Positions 45,190-54,459 of a stretch of DNA of 64,000 nucleotides are shown here, in pieces. The DNA comes from Massilia varians (GTDB lineage: Bacteria > Pseudomonadota > Gammaproteobacteria > Burkholderiales > Burkholderiaceae_D): positions 930,001 through 994,000 of the forward strand of contig NZ_AP026966.1 in the NCBI RefSeq assembly GCF_027923905.1, given 5' to 3'. The stretch's first letter is position 1, and each line of letters opens with the position of its first letter. Under the pieces are notes generated by a model. The model ran no database searches, was not told the DNA's origin, and saw nothing but the letters and a program-made list of their open reading frames with translations. The position numbers and the translations under genes were made by a program.

Positions 45190-45397
45190 GTCGCCGCAAT
45201 GCGTAGGGTGGGCGGCTCCACCTCGTCGGTGAATCATCCGGTTCATGAGCGCCGCCCACGCGTTCAACTCCCTGTTGAGCAGCCAGTGCGGCTATTCTTA
45301 TTCTGGTTGAACGCGTGGGCGGCGTCCACCGGTCCAGGCTGAACCGGCTGCCGGGTGAAGCCGCCCACCCTACAACACATCAGCCGTTGCGGTCGAT
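45059..45397. repeat. 339-bp tandem duplication, unit 1
   Basis: Direct repeat of 45398-45736 with five base differences in 339 (209 T/C, 304 T/C, 347 G/C, 386 G/C and 394 C/T, counted from 45000, with partners 339 further on). The unit carries the last 131 bases of the hydrolase gene, the palindromic repeat, and a copy of the last 15-20 bases of the flavin monooxygenase gene. Unit 1 keeps the real hydrolase end. Confidence 0.92.
45203..45373. repeat. Intergenic palindromic repeat element, copy 3
   Basis: A longer (171-bp) version: GTAGGGTGGGCGG at the left, CCGCCCACCCTAC at the right, inner arms CGCCGCCCACGCGTTCAA and TTGAACGCGTGGGCGGCG around about 40 bases. The core GCGTTCAA...TTGAACGC is shared with copies 1 and 2. 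Located between the convergent hydrolase and monooxygenase genes. Confidence 0.78.
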
Positions 45398-45736
45398 AAG
45401 ATGCGATGACCAGCATGGAGGCCGAGGCCCACCGCTTCGCCTGCAAGCACATCTTCCCGCGCATGGGCAGGGTACGCTCGACGCGGGCGCTGATCGACCT
45501 GTTGCAGGTGGGGACGGGCGACGCTTGAGTCGCCGCAATGCGTAGGGCGGGCGGCTCCACCTCGTCGGTGAATCATCCGGTTCATGAGCGCCGCCCACGC
45601 GTTCAACTCCCTGTTGAGCAGCCAGTGCGGCTATTCTTATTCCGGTTGAACGCGTGGGCGGCGTCCACCGGTCCAGGCTGAACCGCCTGCCGGGTGAAGC
45701 CGCCCACCCTACAACACATCAGCCCTTGCGGTTGAT
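45398..45736. repeat. 339-bp tandem duplication, unit 2
   Basis: Second unit. Its left end is a 131-base fragment of the hydrolase gene without a start codon, not expected to be expressed. Its right end holds the real 3' end of the monooxygenase gene. The junction ...TTGCGGTCGATAA|GATGCGATG lies between units at 45397/45398. The 529-bp stretch between the two genes contains nothing but this duplication and the palindromic elements. Confidence 0.92.
45542..45712. repeat. Intergenic palindromic repeat element, copy 4
   Basis: Copy 3 repeated within the tandem duplication, with three base changes (GTAGGGCGG at the left end, TTCCGGTTG and ACCGCCTGC inside). Because the change at 45548 breaks symmetry with the right end CCACCCTAC, copy 3 is the more perfect palindrome. 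Confidence 0.78.
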
Positions 45737-46705
45737 CTCGGCCGTGATCTCGTAGGCACGCAGGCGCGCCGCGTGGTCGAAGACCTGCGAGGTGATCATC
45801 AGCTCGTCCGGCCTGGTGCGCGCGATGAAGCTGCGCAGCTGGCTTTCCACCGTGGCCGGCGAACCGATCGCGGTGCAGGACAGCACGCTCTCCAGCATCA
45901 TGCGCTCGGCCGTGCCCAGGCTTTCCAGGTAGCCCGGCACGGGCGGCTGCAGCTTGCTCGGGCGGCCGCTGCGCAGGTTCACGAAGGCCTGCTGCATCGA
46001 GGTCGCCAGCACCTGCGCCTCCTCGTCGGTGTCCGCCGCGAACACGTTAAAGCCGAGCATCACGTAGGGCTTGTCGAGCTGCTTGGAAGGCCGGAAGGTC
46101 GAGCGGTAGATCTCGATGGCCTGCATCATCATCTGCGGCGCGAAGTGCGAGGCGAACGCATAGGGCAGGCCGAGCGCCGCCGCCAACTGGGCGCCGAACA
46201 GGCTGGAGCCGAGGATCCAGACCGGCACGTCCAGGCCCGCGCCCGGCACCGCGCGCACGGAGCGGCGCGGCGAGTCGGCAAAATAATCCATCAGCTCGAC
46301 GACGTCCTGCGGGAATTCGTCGGCATCCGAGGCCAGGTTGCGGCGCAGGGCGCGCGCGGTGGTGTGGTCCGAGCCGGGCGCGCGGCCCAGGCCGAGGTCG
46401 ATGCGTCCCGGGTAGAGCGACTCGAGCGTGCCGAACTGCTCGGCGATCACCAGCGGCGAGTGATTCGGCAGCATGATGCCGCCGGCGCCGACGCGGATGG
46501 TCCTGGTACCGGCGGCCACGTGGCCGATCAGCACCGCGGTGGCCGCGCTGGCAATGCCCGGCATGCCGTGGTGTTCGGCCAGCCAGAAACGCCCATAGCC
46601 CCAGCGCTCGCCGTGCTGGGCGAGGTCTAGTGAACGGTGGAAAGAAGTTGCCGCATCGCTGCCTTCGACGATGGGCGAGAGGTCGAGAATGGAGAATGGA
46701 ATCAT
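45719..46705 (-). CDS. LLM-class flavin-dependent oxidoreductase
   Basis: A 328-aa luciferase-like monooxygenase-fold enzyme of the single-component group often annotated MsnO8/YhbW-like. Family stretches: [83 protein letters not shown] and [26 protein letters not shown]. Start at 46705, an earlier frame start at 46861 would overlap the divergent gene. The last codons (ATCAACCGCAAGGGCTGA) are partly copied in unit 1 of the tandem duplication. Substrate unknown. Confidence 0.9.
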   Translation of the reverse strand: MIPFSILDLSPIVEGSDAATSFHRSLDLAQHGERWGYGRFWLAEHHGMPGIASAATAVLIGHVAAGTRTIRVGAGGIMLPNHSPLVIAEQFGTLESLYPGRIDLGLGRAPGSDHTTARALRRNLASDADEFPQDVVELMDYFADSPRRSVRAVPGAGLDVPVWILGSSLFGAQLAAALGLPYAFASHFAPQMMMQAIEIYRSTFRPSKQLDKPYVMLGFNVFAADTDEEAQVLATSMQQAFVNLRSGRPSKLQPPVPGYLESLGTAERMMLESVLSCTAIGSPATVESQLRSFIARTRPDELMITSQVFDHAARLRAYEITAEINRKG

Positions 46706-46836
46706 CCATGTATCATACGCCGATGTGACATTTGGCGTGCGCGGCTGAGATGGAATTGCTGCTCGTAAATATTGACCCATGGCGGACCCGTCCTTATGAT
46801 CGTCCGCACCAACCGAGCCACCCCAGCCTCCCGCCC

Positions 46837-48081
46837 ATGACCAGATTCCCGACTTCGCCACGCCGCCGCACCACCCTCCTCACCGCGCTCTGCGTCTCCC
46901 TGCTGGGCGCCGGCTGCGTACAGCTGCCGGAGCAGGGCAGCGGCACGCGCGCCGGCGCGCGGCTGGACAGCGCGCGGCTGGCGGAGATCGACCGCGCCAT
47001 CCTGGACCACATCGCCGCGCGCAAGCTGCCCGGCGCCGTGTTCCACCTCGAGCGCGAGGGCGCGGTCTACGAGCAGGCCTACGGCCGCCATACCTATGAG
47101 GAGGGGGCAACCCCGGTGGCCCTGGATACCGTGTTCGATGCCGCCTCGCTGAGCAAGGTGCTGTCGACGGCGCCCTCGGTGCTGCTGCTGGCCGAGGAGG
47201 GCAAGCTCGACCTCGAAGCGCCGCTGGTGCGCTATTTTCCGGAGTGCGCCAACGGCGCCAAGGAAACGATCACGGTGCGCCAGCTGCTGACCCATTCGTC
47301 CGGGCTGCCGGCGGGCTTGCCCGCCAAGCCGGCATGGGCCGGCAAGGAGGCTTCCCTGGCCCTTGCCTGCATCCAGGCGCCGACCCACACGCCAGGAAGT
47401 TTTTTCCGCTACTCGGACATCAATTACATCCTGCTTGGCCACCTGGTCGAGCGTGTCGCAGGCATGCCGCTGGAACGCTTCGCGCAGCAGCGCATTTTCG
47501 CGCCGCTCGGCATGCGCGATACCGGCTACCTGCCGCTGGCGCGCACGCCAGCCGCGCGCATCGCGCCGACCCAGCGCGGTCCGGACACGCCGGATGCGTC
47601 CCTGCATGAGGATGTGGCGCCGGGCCAGCTGCTGGCCGGCGTCGTGCACGACCCGACCGTGCGGCGCATGGGCGGCGTGGGCGGTTCCGCCGGCGTGTTC
47701 TCCACCGCGCGCGACGTGGCGCGTTTCGGCCGTATGTTGATCAATGGGGGCGAACTCGATGGCGTGCGTGTGTTAAGCCCGGAGAGCGTGCGCCTGCTCA
47801 CCACCGTGCAGTCGCCGCCCGGCCTGGCGCTGCGCGGCATGGGCATGGACATCGACTCGCCCTATGCGCAGCGGCCGCGCGGCACCGTGTTCCCGGTCGG
47901 ATCGTACGGACATACCGGTTTCACCGGCTGCATCCTGTGGGTCGATCCGCAGTCGCGCACCTTCTATGTGTTCCTGTCGAACCGCGTTTACCCGGACGAC
48001 AAGAGCAATGTGCTGACGCTGTACACCGAGCTCGGCACGCTGTCGGCCCAGGCCGCGGGTCTCGCGGTGTCGGCCCAGTAA
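46837..48081 (+). CDS. Serine hydrolase lipoprotein, beta-lactamase/PBP4* type
   Basis: A 414-aa protein with a lipoprotein signal ([19 protein letters not shown]). S-x-x-K is ASLSKVL and the second motif is YSDIN (Y-x-N family variant). Further marks: [39 protein letters not shown] and [15 protein letters not shown] (HTG, the KTG-like triad). The esterase/D-alanyl-peptidase-like group is likely. The ribosome site before ATG 46837 is weak; an earlier in-frame start at 46732 would put the signal peptide internally. Second serine hydrolase of this superfamily in the window, not closely similar to the first. Confidence 0.86.
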   Translation: MTRFPTSPRRRTTLLTALCVSLLGAGCVQLPEQGSGTRAGARLDSARLAEIDRAILDHIAARKLPGAVFHLEREGAVYEQAYGRHTYEEGATPVALDTVFDAASLSKVLSTAPSVLLLAEEGKLDLEAPLVRYFPECANGAKETITVRQLLTHSSGLPAGLPAKPAWAGKEASLALACIQAPTHTPGSFFRYSDINYILLGHLVERVAGMPLERFAQQRIFAPLGMRDTGYLPLARTPAARIAPTQRGPDTPDASLHEDVAPGQLLAGVVHDPTVRRMGGVGGSAGVFSTARDVARFGRMLINGGELDGVRVLSPESVRLLTTVQSPPGLALRGMGMDIDSPYAQRPRGTVFPVGSYGHTGFTGCILWVDPQSRTFYVFLSNRVYPDDKSNVLTLYTELGTLSAQAAGLAVSAQ

Positions 48082-48153
48082 CCCTCGGTATTTTCCGAGA
48101 GGCTACCGTGCGCCTCCCCCCAATCGGCCTCTCTAAACTCAGAGCCCTGAATT

Positions 48154-48172
48154 CAATATCTTATTGATATTG
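48154..48172. promoter_or_regulatory. AT-rich dyad before the Gly/Ser/Thr-rich protein gene
   Basis: Perfect 7-bp arms CAATATC-TTATT-GATATTG, 42 bases upstream of the start codon at 48214. With no GC stem or T-run it is not a terminator. An operator or a temperature-sensitive leader hairpin is possible. Confidence 0.35.
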
Positions 48173-48213
48173 TTGAGCATTTCAGCCCTGGAGACAAATT
48201 GAGGAGATTGATC

Positions 48214-48903
48214 ATGAAACTGAACAAGTTACTGAAAGGCCTGCTGGGCGCTTCCATTGCCGCAGCCATGTTTGGCGCCACCACCGTGCATGCCCAATCG
48301 TCGGACAGTACGCAGAATACCAGCAGCGCCAGCCAGCAAAGCGGCAGCATGAACGATCAGAGCAGCGGCAGTTCCTCGGCCAGCGCGACCGGGAGCTCGG
48401 ACCAGCCGCACAAGCAGCACAAGAAGCACGCCAAGAAGCACCACGGCAAGAGCCATGGCGGCTACACCGGTGCGAGCGGTTCCAGCAGCTCGGGCAGCAT
48501 GAGCGGCTCGAGTGGATCGAGCGGTTCGATGGGCACCGACAGCTCTGGCGTCGAAGCCGGCCGCACCAGCACCGGCCGTTCGAGCGAACCGGAAACCCGT
48601 AGCTCGACCAGCGGCTCGATGGGCACCAGCGGCTCGATGGGCACCAGCGGTTCGTCGGGCACCAGCGGCACCACCAGCGGCTCGATGGGCACCGGCGCCA
48701 CCGGCACCTCGGACGCGACCGGCACCATGGGCACCAGCGGTTCGACCGGCACCATGGACGCCACCGGCCGCAGCGGCACCACCGGCACCTCGGGCACCAC
48801 CGGCACTACCGGCACCACCGGCTCGGGTAGCACCGGCGGCACCACCGGTTCCAGCACCACCAGCGGCGGCACCGGCGGCGGCACCACCGGCCGCGGCTAC
48901 TGA
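48214..48903 (+). CDS. Secreted low-complexity Gly/Ser/Thr-rich protein
   Basis: A 229-aa protein. Signal peptide at 1-28 (LLGASIAAAMFGATTVHAQ). A Ser/Gln/Asn stretch is followed by a basic His/Lys block (HKQHKKHAKKHHGKSHGG, about 65-83). The last 140 residues consist of degenerate repeats of S-G-S-M-G-T and G-T-T-G-T, built only from Gly, Ser, Thr with a few Met, Ala, Asp. This looks like a surface, matrix or desiccation-related disordered protein; no known family. Start with GAGGAGATTGATC. Codon third positions remain GC-rich and no stop breaks the repeats, so it is a real coding frame. Confidence 0.72.
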   Translation: MKLNKLLKGLLGASIAAAMFGATTVHAQSSDSTQNTSSASQQSGSMNDQSSGSSSASATGSSDQPHKQHKKHAKKHHGKSHGGYTGASGSSSSGSMSGSSGSSGSMGTDSSGVEAGRTSTGRSSEPETRSSTSGSMGTSGSMGTSGSSGTSGTTSGSMGTGATGTSDATGTMGTSGSTGTMDATGRSGTTGTSGTTGTTGTTGSGSTGGTTGSSTTSGGTGGGTTGRGY

Positions 48904-49015
48904 CCGGCGCGCCGGCACGCCAGCCCTGGACGCGACCGCCGGCGGCCCCCGGCGGCCCCGGCGGCCGCACGCGACACCAGCCTGCGGGCTGGTGTCGTCG
49001 TTAACGCGCCGTGGT

Positions 49016-50638
49016 TCAGGCGGCCAGGGCAGGGCGCGCGCGCGTCATGCGCTGCTGGGCCTGCGCGGGTAGCGCCGATGCGGCTTCGCGCTCGTCGAGG
49101 CGGAAGGTGGACACCAGCTGCGACAGGGCGTGCGCCTGTTCGCGCAGCGCGTCCGACGCCGCGGCCGCTTCCTCGACCAGGGCCGCATTCTCCTGCGTCA
49201 CCTGGTCCATCTGCGTCACGGCCTGGTTGACCTGCTCGATGCCGAGCGACTGCTCGCCGCTGGCCGCCGCGATCTCGGCCATGATCGTCGACACGCCGGC
49301 GATGCCGGCCACGATCTCTTCCATGGTGGCGCCGGCCTGGGCCACCAGGCGGCTGCCTTCGTCGACCTTGCCGGCGGAATCGCCGATCAAGATTTTGATC
49401 TCCCTGGCCGCGGTGGCCGAGCGTTGCGCCAGCGCGCGCACTTCGGCAGCCACCACCGCGAAGCCGCGGCCCTGCTCGCCCGCGCGCGCCGCTTCCACCG
49501 CCGCGTTCAGCGCCAGGATATTGGTCTGGAAAGCGATGCCGTCGATGACGCCGACGATCTCGCCGATCTTGTGCGAGGCGCTGCTGATGTCGGCCATGGT
49601 GCGCACCACTTCGCCCACGGTCTCGCCGCCGCGCGCCGCGCTGGTCGATGCCGCGCGCGCCAGCGCGTTCGCCTGCTGGGCATGGTCGGCGTTCTGGCGC
49701 ACGGTCGAGGTGAGTTCTTCCATCGAGGCGGCGGTTTCTTCCAGCGAGCTGGCTTGCTGCTCGGTGCGCGCCGACAGCTCCAGGTTGCCGCCCGAGATCT
49801 GCTGCGATGCGCTGGCGATGGTGTCGGTGCCGCGCCGGACTTCGCCGACGATGCCGCGCAGGCTGTCGCGCATCTCCTTCAGCGCCGCCATCAGCTGGCC
49901 GGTCTCGTTGCGTGCGTCGGCCTCGATGTGCCCGGACAGGTCGCCGCGCGCGACCTGCCTGGCCACGTCCAGCGCCCCCTGCAGCGGGCGCGCAATGGCG
50001 CGCGTGATCAGGACGGCGAAGGCGAGGCCAGTGGCGACCGCGGCGGCGCTCAGCGCGAGCTGCAGCGTGCGGCTGGTGGCGACGTAGGCGTCGATGGCTT
50101 CGCCCTGGCTGGCCACCGCGCGCTTCTGGTAGGCCACCATGGCTTCCAGGCTGCCCACGTAGTCGCTCACCTTCGGCATCATCTCGGTCTCGAAGAAGCG
50201 CGCGGCCGATTCCAGCTGGCCTTCCTTCTTCTGCCTGAAGGCTTCGGCGCGCGCCTTGCGATAGGCTTCGCGGCTGGCGACGATGCGCTCGAACAGACGC
50301 TGCCCTTCCGGGTCCTTGGCCATCGCTTCCTGCACCTCCTTCTGCAGCTGGTTGGCGCGCTCGGACGACTTGTTGACGGCATCGAGGAAAAACTGTTCGG
50401 TCGCCGGGTCGTCCGCCCTGGCCACGGCGATGGTGCGCGCCGCATTGACTTCGATGACCGCCTTCCATTCCTGCAGCAGGTTCGACTTGCGCAGTCCGTC
50501 GCGGGTCAGCTGGTGGGTCATCTCGTTGGCGATATGCGTGGTGGACAGCGCCACCGCGACCAGCACCAGCATCAGGGCCAGCACGGCCCCGAAACCGAGG
50601 GCCAGCAGGCCGCGGATTTTCATCGTTTCGAGTTTCAT
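49016..50638 (-). CDS. Methyl-accepting chemotaxis protein
   Basis: A 540-aa chemoreceptor. TM1 at about 9-30 ([21 protein letters not shown]), a four-helix-bundle type periplasmic sensor to about 185, TM2 ([20 protein letters not shown]), HAMP domain at 210-265, and a signalling domain with the conserved tip [16 protein letters not shown] and [16 protein letters not shown]. It has no C-terminal NWETF-type tether (ends RPALAA). The start at 50638 gives [10 protein letters not shown]; an ATG 12 bases earlier is possible. The ligand is unknown; it is not next to other chemotaxis genes. Confidence 0.9.
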   Translation of the reverse strand: MKLETMKIRGLLALGFGAVLALMLVLVAVALSTTHIANEMTHQLTRDGLRKSNLLQEWKAVIEVNAARTIAVARADDPATEQFFLDAVNKSSERANQLQKEVQEAMAKDPEGQRLFERIVASREAYRKARAEAFRQKKEGQLESAARFFETEMMPKVSDYVGSLEAMVAYQKRAVASQGEAIDAYVATSRTLQLALSAAAVATGLAFAVLITRAIARPLQGALDVARQVARGDLSGHIEADARNETGQLMAALKEMRDSLRGIVGEVRRGTDTIASASQQISGGNLELSARTEQQASSLEETAASMEELTSTVRQNADHAQQANALARAASTSAARGGETVGEVVRTMADISSASHKIGEIVGVIDGIAFQTNILALNAAVEAARAGEQGRGFAVVAAEVRALAQRSATAAREIKILIGDSAGKVDEGSRLVAQAGATMEEIVAGIAGVSTIMAEIAAASGEQSLGIEQVNQAVTQMDQVTQENAALVEEAAAASDALREQAHALSQLVSTFRLDEREAASALPAQAQQRMTRARPALAA

Positions 50639-50833
50639 GGATAGTCTCATCTCATCAGGCAAGGATAGTGGCATGTGCGATGCATGCTTGCGCCGCCGGC
50701 TGGGGCCGGTCTTTATCGATGAGTATCCTGTTTCCGTGCGGCATGTAAATGCCTGTGCGGTTTATGCGTGATAAATACAACGCTTCGTTGGCGCGGCGTT
50801 AACGACAGTTGGTGGCCGGCCTGTGACGGCCGG

Positions 50834-52423
50834 TCAACGCGCGCTGCGCCCGCGCGTGCCGGCACGCGGCGTGCGCGGCGGCGGCGTCTGGTCGGCCAGT
50901 TCGACCTTTTCCAGCGGTTCGGGGGCCGGTCCGTGCAGCACCTTGCCCTCGATGTCGAAGCGCGAGGCGTGGCAGGGGCAGTCCCAGGAACGCTCGGCCG
51001 AATTCCAGTGCACGGCGCAGCCGAGGTGGGTGCACTTGGCCGAGACCGCGTGCAGGCCGCCCTGGGCGTCGCGGTAGACCGCGATCTTGCGCAGGCCGTC
51101 GCGCACCACCGCGCCTTCGCCGGCGGCGATTTCCTGGACCGAGTCGACGTCGCCGCCGGTGAGCCATTCGCCGTAGCGCGCCATGGTATTGGCCTGCTCG
51201 TGGGTGAAGTCGGCCAGGCCGTGCACCGGCTTGCGCGAAGGGTCGTACAGGGCCGCCCATGGGTTGTCGCGGCCGCCGATCAGGTCGGTGACGAGCATGG
51301 CGCCGATGGTGCAGTGGGTCATGCCGTTGCCGGAGTCGCCCGTGATCAGGTAGACGTTGTCGTCGTCCATCGGGTTGCGGCCGAGGTAGGCCAGGCCGTC
51401 GGACGGCTCCATCACCTCGCCCGACCAGCGGTAGGCCACCGCCCCCGCCATCGGGAAGTGCTCGCGGGTCCAGCGCTCGATCTCGCCGTAGCGGTGCTCG
51501 GGATGGTCGTCCTGGCCGGTCTTGTGGTCGGCGCCGCCCACCACCAGGATGTCGTGGTCCGCGCCGGCGTCCGGGGTCTCCAGGCGCACGTAGTAGTAAG
51601 GCTTGCCGGTATCCCACAGCAGGATGCGCGGCAGCGCGCCGCGCGGCACCCGCATGCCGACCACGTAGGTGCGGTAGCCGGCCTGCTTGGTGTGCATCAC
51701 CACGCGGTCGTTGAAGGGCGTGTGCGTCGCCAGCACCACGTGGCGGGCGCGGATCTCGCCGTGGTCGGTGATGACGGTCTGCTGCTCCTGGTCGCCGCGC
51801 ACGCGATGCGCGTGGGTGGCGCCGTACAGGTGACCGCCGAGGCGTTCGATGGCCCGCGCCAGTCCGGCCAGGTATTTGAGCGGGTGGAACTGGGCCTGGT
51901 TGGCGTAGCGCACGGCCGGGCCGCTGTCGAAAGGCAGGCCGGGCACGCCGGGCAGGAATTCCGCCGCCACGCCGGCGCGCCGGGCACTCTGGTATTCCTT
52001 CTCGAGGTCCTTGAAGCCGTTGCCGGGCAGGGCGTACAGGTAGCCGTCGAGGCGCTCGAATTCGCAGTCGATATGTTCCTGCGCCGCGATCGATTCGACC
52101 AGGTCGATGGCGCGCGCATAGCTGTCCGCCACCAGACGCGCATTGGCGGCGCCGAACTTGTCTTCGATGAAGGTGTACCACTCGTCCGGCGGGAACAGGT
52201 GGGCGGTGGTGCGCCCGGTCTCGCCGGCGCCGATGCCGAGGGCGTCGATCACCACGACGCTGCGGCCCTCCCTGGCAAGCAGGTAGGCGGTGGTGAGGCC
52301 GGCGATGCCGCCGCCGATCACGCAGACCTCGGTATCGAGGTCGCCGGACAGGGGAGGGCAGGTCGGCAGCTCGGCACTGTCCATCCAGACCGACATCGAA
52401 GCGCCATTGGTGGAAGCAGACAT
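50834..52423 (-). CDS. FAD-dependent oxidoreductase fused to a Rieske domain
   Basis: A 529-aa protein. Residues 25-390 are a DAO-type FAD oxidoreductase: VCVIGGGIAGLTTAYLLAREG (dinucleotide motif), GETGRTTAHLF and GMTHCTIGAML. Residues 420-510 are a Rieske [2Fe-2S] domain with CTHLGC and CPCHASRF, that is, C-x-H and C-x2-H ligands plus the extra cysteine pair of bc1-type Rieske proteins. The fusion is known in bacteria, but its substrate is undefined. Start at 52423 after AGGATGCGAC. A GC-rich hairpin CCGGCC-N6-GGCCGG abuts the stop at 50816-50833. Confidence 0.88.
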   Translation of the reverse strand: MSASTNGASMSVWMDSAELPTCPPLSGDLDTEVCVIGGGIAGLTTAYLLAREGRSVVVIDALGIGAGETGRTTAHLFPPDEWYTFIEDKFGAANARLVADSYARAIDLVESIAAQEHIDCEFERLDGYLYALPGNGFKDLEKEYQSARRAGVAAEFLPGVPGLPFDSGPAVRYANQAQFHPLKYLAGLARAIERLGGHLYGATHAHRVRGDQEQQTVITDHGEIRARHVVLATHTPFNDRVVMHTKQAGYRTYVVGMRVPRGALPRILLWDTGKPYYYVRLETPDAGADHDILVVGGADHKTGQDDHPEHRYGEIERWTREHFPMAGAVAYRWSGEVMEPSDGLAYLGRNPMDDDNVYLITGDSGNGMTHCTIGAMLVTDLIGGRDNPWAALYDPSRKPVHGLADFTHEQANTMARYGEWLTGGDVDSVQEIAAGEGAVVRDGLRKIAVYRDAQGGLHAVSAKCTHLGCAVHWNSAERSWDCPCHASRFDIEGKVLHGPAPEPLEKVELADQTPPPRTPRAGTRGRSAR

Positions 52424-52635
52424 GTCGCATCCTTTCTGTGCAGGGCGCCGCGCTGGGCCTGGCGACGCGCGTTGATCGGAACCTGCGGACAGTCTACTGT
52501 GCGGAAAAAAAGGCGGGAGCACGATCCGGCCCCCGCTGCGCCTTCCTTGAACTATCAGTAAAACTAATATTTGCAGACGATTTATCTGATGAGCTTCTGA
52601 ATAATGGCCGGTATGCCTGGCACGTCCCGGCAGCC

Positions 52636-54225
52636 TTACTTCAGGCGGATCGCCACCAGCCTGCCGTCGCTTTCAGTTGCGCCGGTAGCGATGTACAGCG
52701 TGCGCCCGGCCGACAGCGCCAGCATGCCCGGCTCGGGATGGCGCCAGACGGTCTTCTTCGTCGCCAGGTCGATCGCATAGACGGCGCGGTCGGTGCTGAC
52801 GAACAGCAGGTTGCGCGTCACGATGATGTTGCGGTGCAGGGTTTCGCCGGACTCCGGCGGGAACCAGTTCCACAGCACCTTGCCGCTGGCCTCGTCCATG
52901 GCGTCGAGCACCGCAGGCTGGTTGCGGCCGGCGTACAGCACGCCCTCGGCCAGCGCCGGCACCGTGAGGTAGGCGCTGGCGCTGCTCCAGCCGTAGCGCC
53001 GCGCTTCCAGGTCGAAGCTCGACAGCACGCGCTGCTCGTACTGTTCCACGTTGGACGATGCCCGTCCGCTGAAGGCGCCGCCCGCGAAGGAGATGGCGTT
53101 GCGCTTGCTGCCCAGCAGCGGCGCGCCATGGTAGGCATAGCCGCTGCTATTGCCCATCGGGTCGTCGATCTTCGCGGCCGTGGCGCCGGTAGCGCGCTCG
53201 ATCAGGTAGAGCGCGAGGCCGTTGTGGTGGTAGACGTAGGTCTCGTCGGCCGCCGGCGCCCACATGTCCCATGCGCCGCCCGCCTGGTGCACCCAGTTGC
53301 GCGCACCCGTCGTGGCCGAGAACGCATACGTCTCGCCGCCGAAGTAGCCGGCGCCGGTCAGCACCTGGTCGCGGAACACGGTCGGGGCCATCACGTGCGG
53401 CCACTGGCCCGAGAAGCCCGATTTGGCGCGGACCTCGCCCCCGGCCGCATCGAAGGACCAGAGCGCGGTCTGTTCGTGGCCGGTGACGGCGGCGTACACG
53501 CGTCCGCCGCTGACCGCGGGCGGGCCGAAGGCGGGCACCTGGCCGAGCGAGCGGCGCCAGGCTTCGCTGCCGTCTTTCTCGTTCAGCGCCAGCACCAGGC
53601 CTTCGCCGAAGTACACGTCGGTGGTGACGAACACCTTCCCGCCGGCCGCGACGACCGGATTGATGCCGCCGATCGGTTCGCTGCCGGCGGCGCGTTTCCA
53701 TTCCCAGGCCCTGGCGAAGCGGGCCGGGTTGAGCGTGACCGGCACATAGCCGGTGTGGGCCGCGTCGCGCTGGTGCATTTCCCAGTCGCCGACCGCGGAC
53801 ACTCTGAGCGTATAGGCCAGCGTGGCCGTGCCCGGCCAGGTGACGGCGCAGGCCGGGTCCTTGCAGGCGCGCACCTCGATGCTGCCAGCATGGCTGCCGG
53901 TAGCCAGGTCCGGCAGTGTGCTCAGGGCGAAGCTGAAGCTGTTGCCGCTGGCAGCCTGGGCCTGTGGCTGGGTGAAGCGGCCCGCACCGTCGCGCACGCT
54001 CAGGTAGACCGGGCCGTCGAGATGCTGGCCGTTCCAGCCGCCTTCGACGGTAACGCCGACCTCGTCACCGGCGGCGAGATCGCGGCTGAGCGGGGCGCTG
54101 GACAGCGTCAGCGACACCGATGGCTGCGGGGGCGCGGGCGGGGCCGAGGAACCGCCGCCGCCGCCGCAGGCGGACAGCAGCGACAATGCAAGACAGGAAA
54201 CCAGGCAAGGCAGGCGCAAGGACAT
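52636..54225 (-). CDS. PQQ-like beta-propeller lipoprotein
   Basis: A 529-aa protein with a lipoprotein signal (LVSCLALSLLSAC followed by GGGGGS). After a proline-rich linker an Ig-like domain covers about 30-135; the rest is an eight-bladed PQQ-like propeller with repeats such as KVFVTTDVYFGEGLVLALNEKDGSEAWRR, GVLYAGRNQPAVLDAMDEASGKVLWNW and RAVYAIDLATKKTVWRHPE. The repeats match BamB/quinoprotein folds. No catalytic residues for a dehydrogenase can be assigned, so a structural or binding role in the envelope is as likely. Confidence 0.78.
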   Translation of the reverse strand: MSLRLPCLVSCLALSLLSACGGGGGSSAPPAPPQPSVSLTLSSAPLSRDLAAGDEVGVTVEGGWNGQHLDGPVYLSVRDGAGRFTQPQAQAASGNSFSFALSTLPDLATGSHAGSIEVRACKDPACAVTWPGTATLAYTLRVSAVGDWEMHQRDAAHTGYVPVTLNPARFARAWEWKRAAGSEPIGGINPVVAAGGKVFVTTDVYFGEGLVLALNEKDGSEAWRRSLGQVPAFGPPAVSGGRVYAAVTGHEQTALWSFDAAGGEVRAKSGFSGQWPHVMAPTVFRDQVLTGAGYFGGETYAFSATTGARNWVHQAGGAWDMWAPAADETYVYHHNGLALYLIERATGATAAKIDDPMGNSSGYAYHGAPLLGSKRNAISFAGGAFSGRASSNVEQYEQRVLSSFDLEARRYGWSSASAYLTVPALAEGVLYAGRNQPAVLDAMDEASGKVLWNWFPPESGETLHRNIIVTRNLLFVSTDRAVYAIDLATKKTVWRHPEPGMLALSAGRTLYIATGATESDGRLVAIRLK

Positions 54226-54459
54226 GAAGGAGCTCCAGTAAGGATGAGCGGAAAGCTGGCGATTCTGGCACCCGCGGGAACATGGCTCGGGAAGGTCAAC
54301 GTGAAGCGTTCAATATGGATGAGGAGACAGTCGCTGTCCATATGATGTGCATAAATCATGCGATCGGATGGCTTCCACAGGCGGTGCGGTTTGTTATGCT
54401 AGCGGCTTCGCCGGGCGGCGCCGTGCCGCCGGCCACCCGTGCAATGAAGGAGTACAACG

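Noticed and set aside
45398..45528. Second hydrolase gene fragment as a separate gene
   Set aside because: It is the 131-base left end of tandem unit 2 without start codon or promoter.
48462..48887. A Val/Pro-rich minus-strand frame, and the idea that the repeats here form a CRISPR array
   Set aside because: The repeats are short, irregular codon-phase repeats (multiples of three) of the sense Gly/Ser/Thr protein with a signal peptide. There are no constant repeats with unique spacers, and no cas genes.
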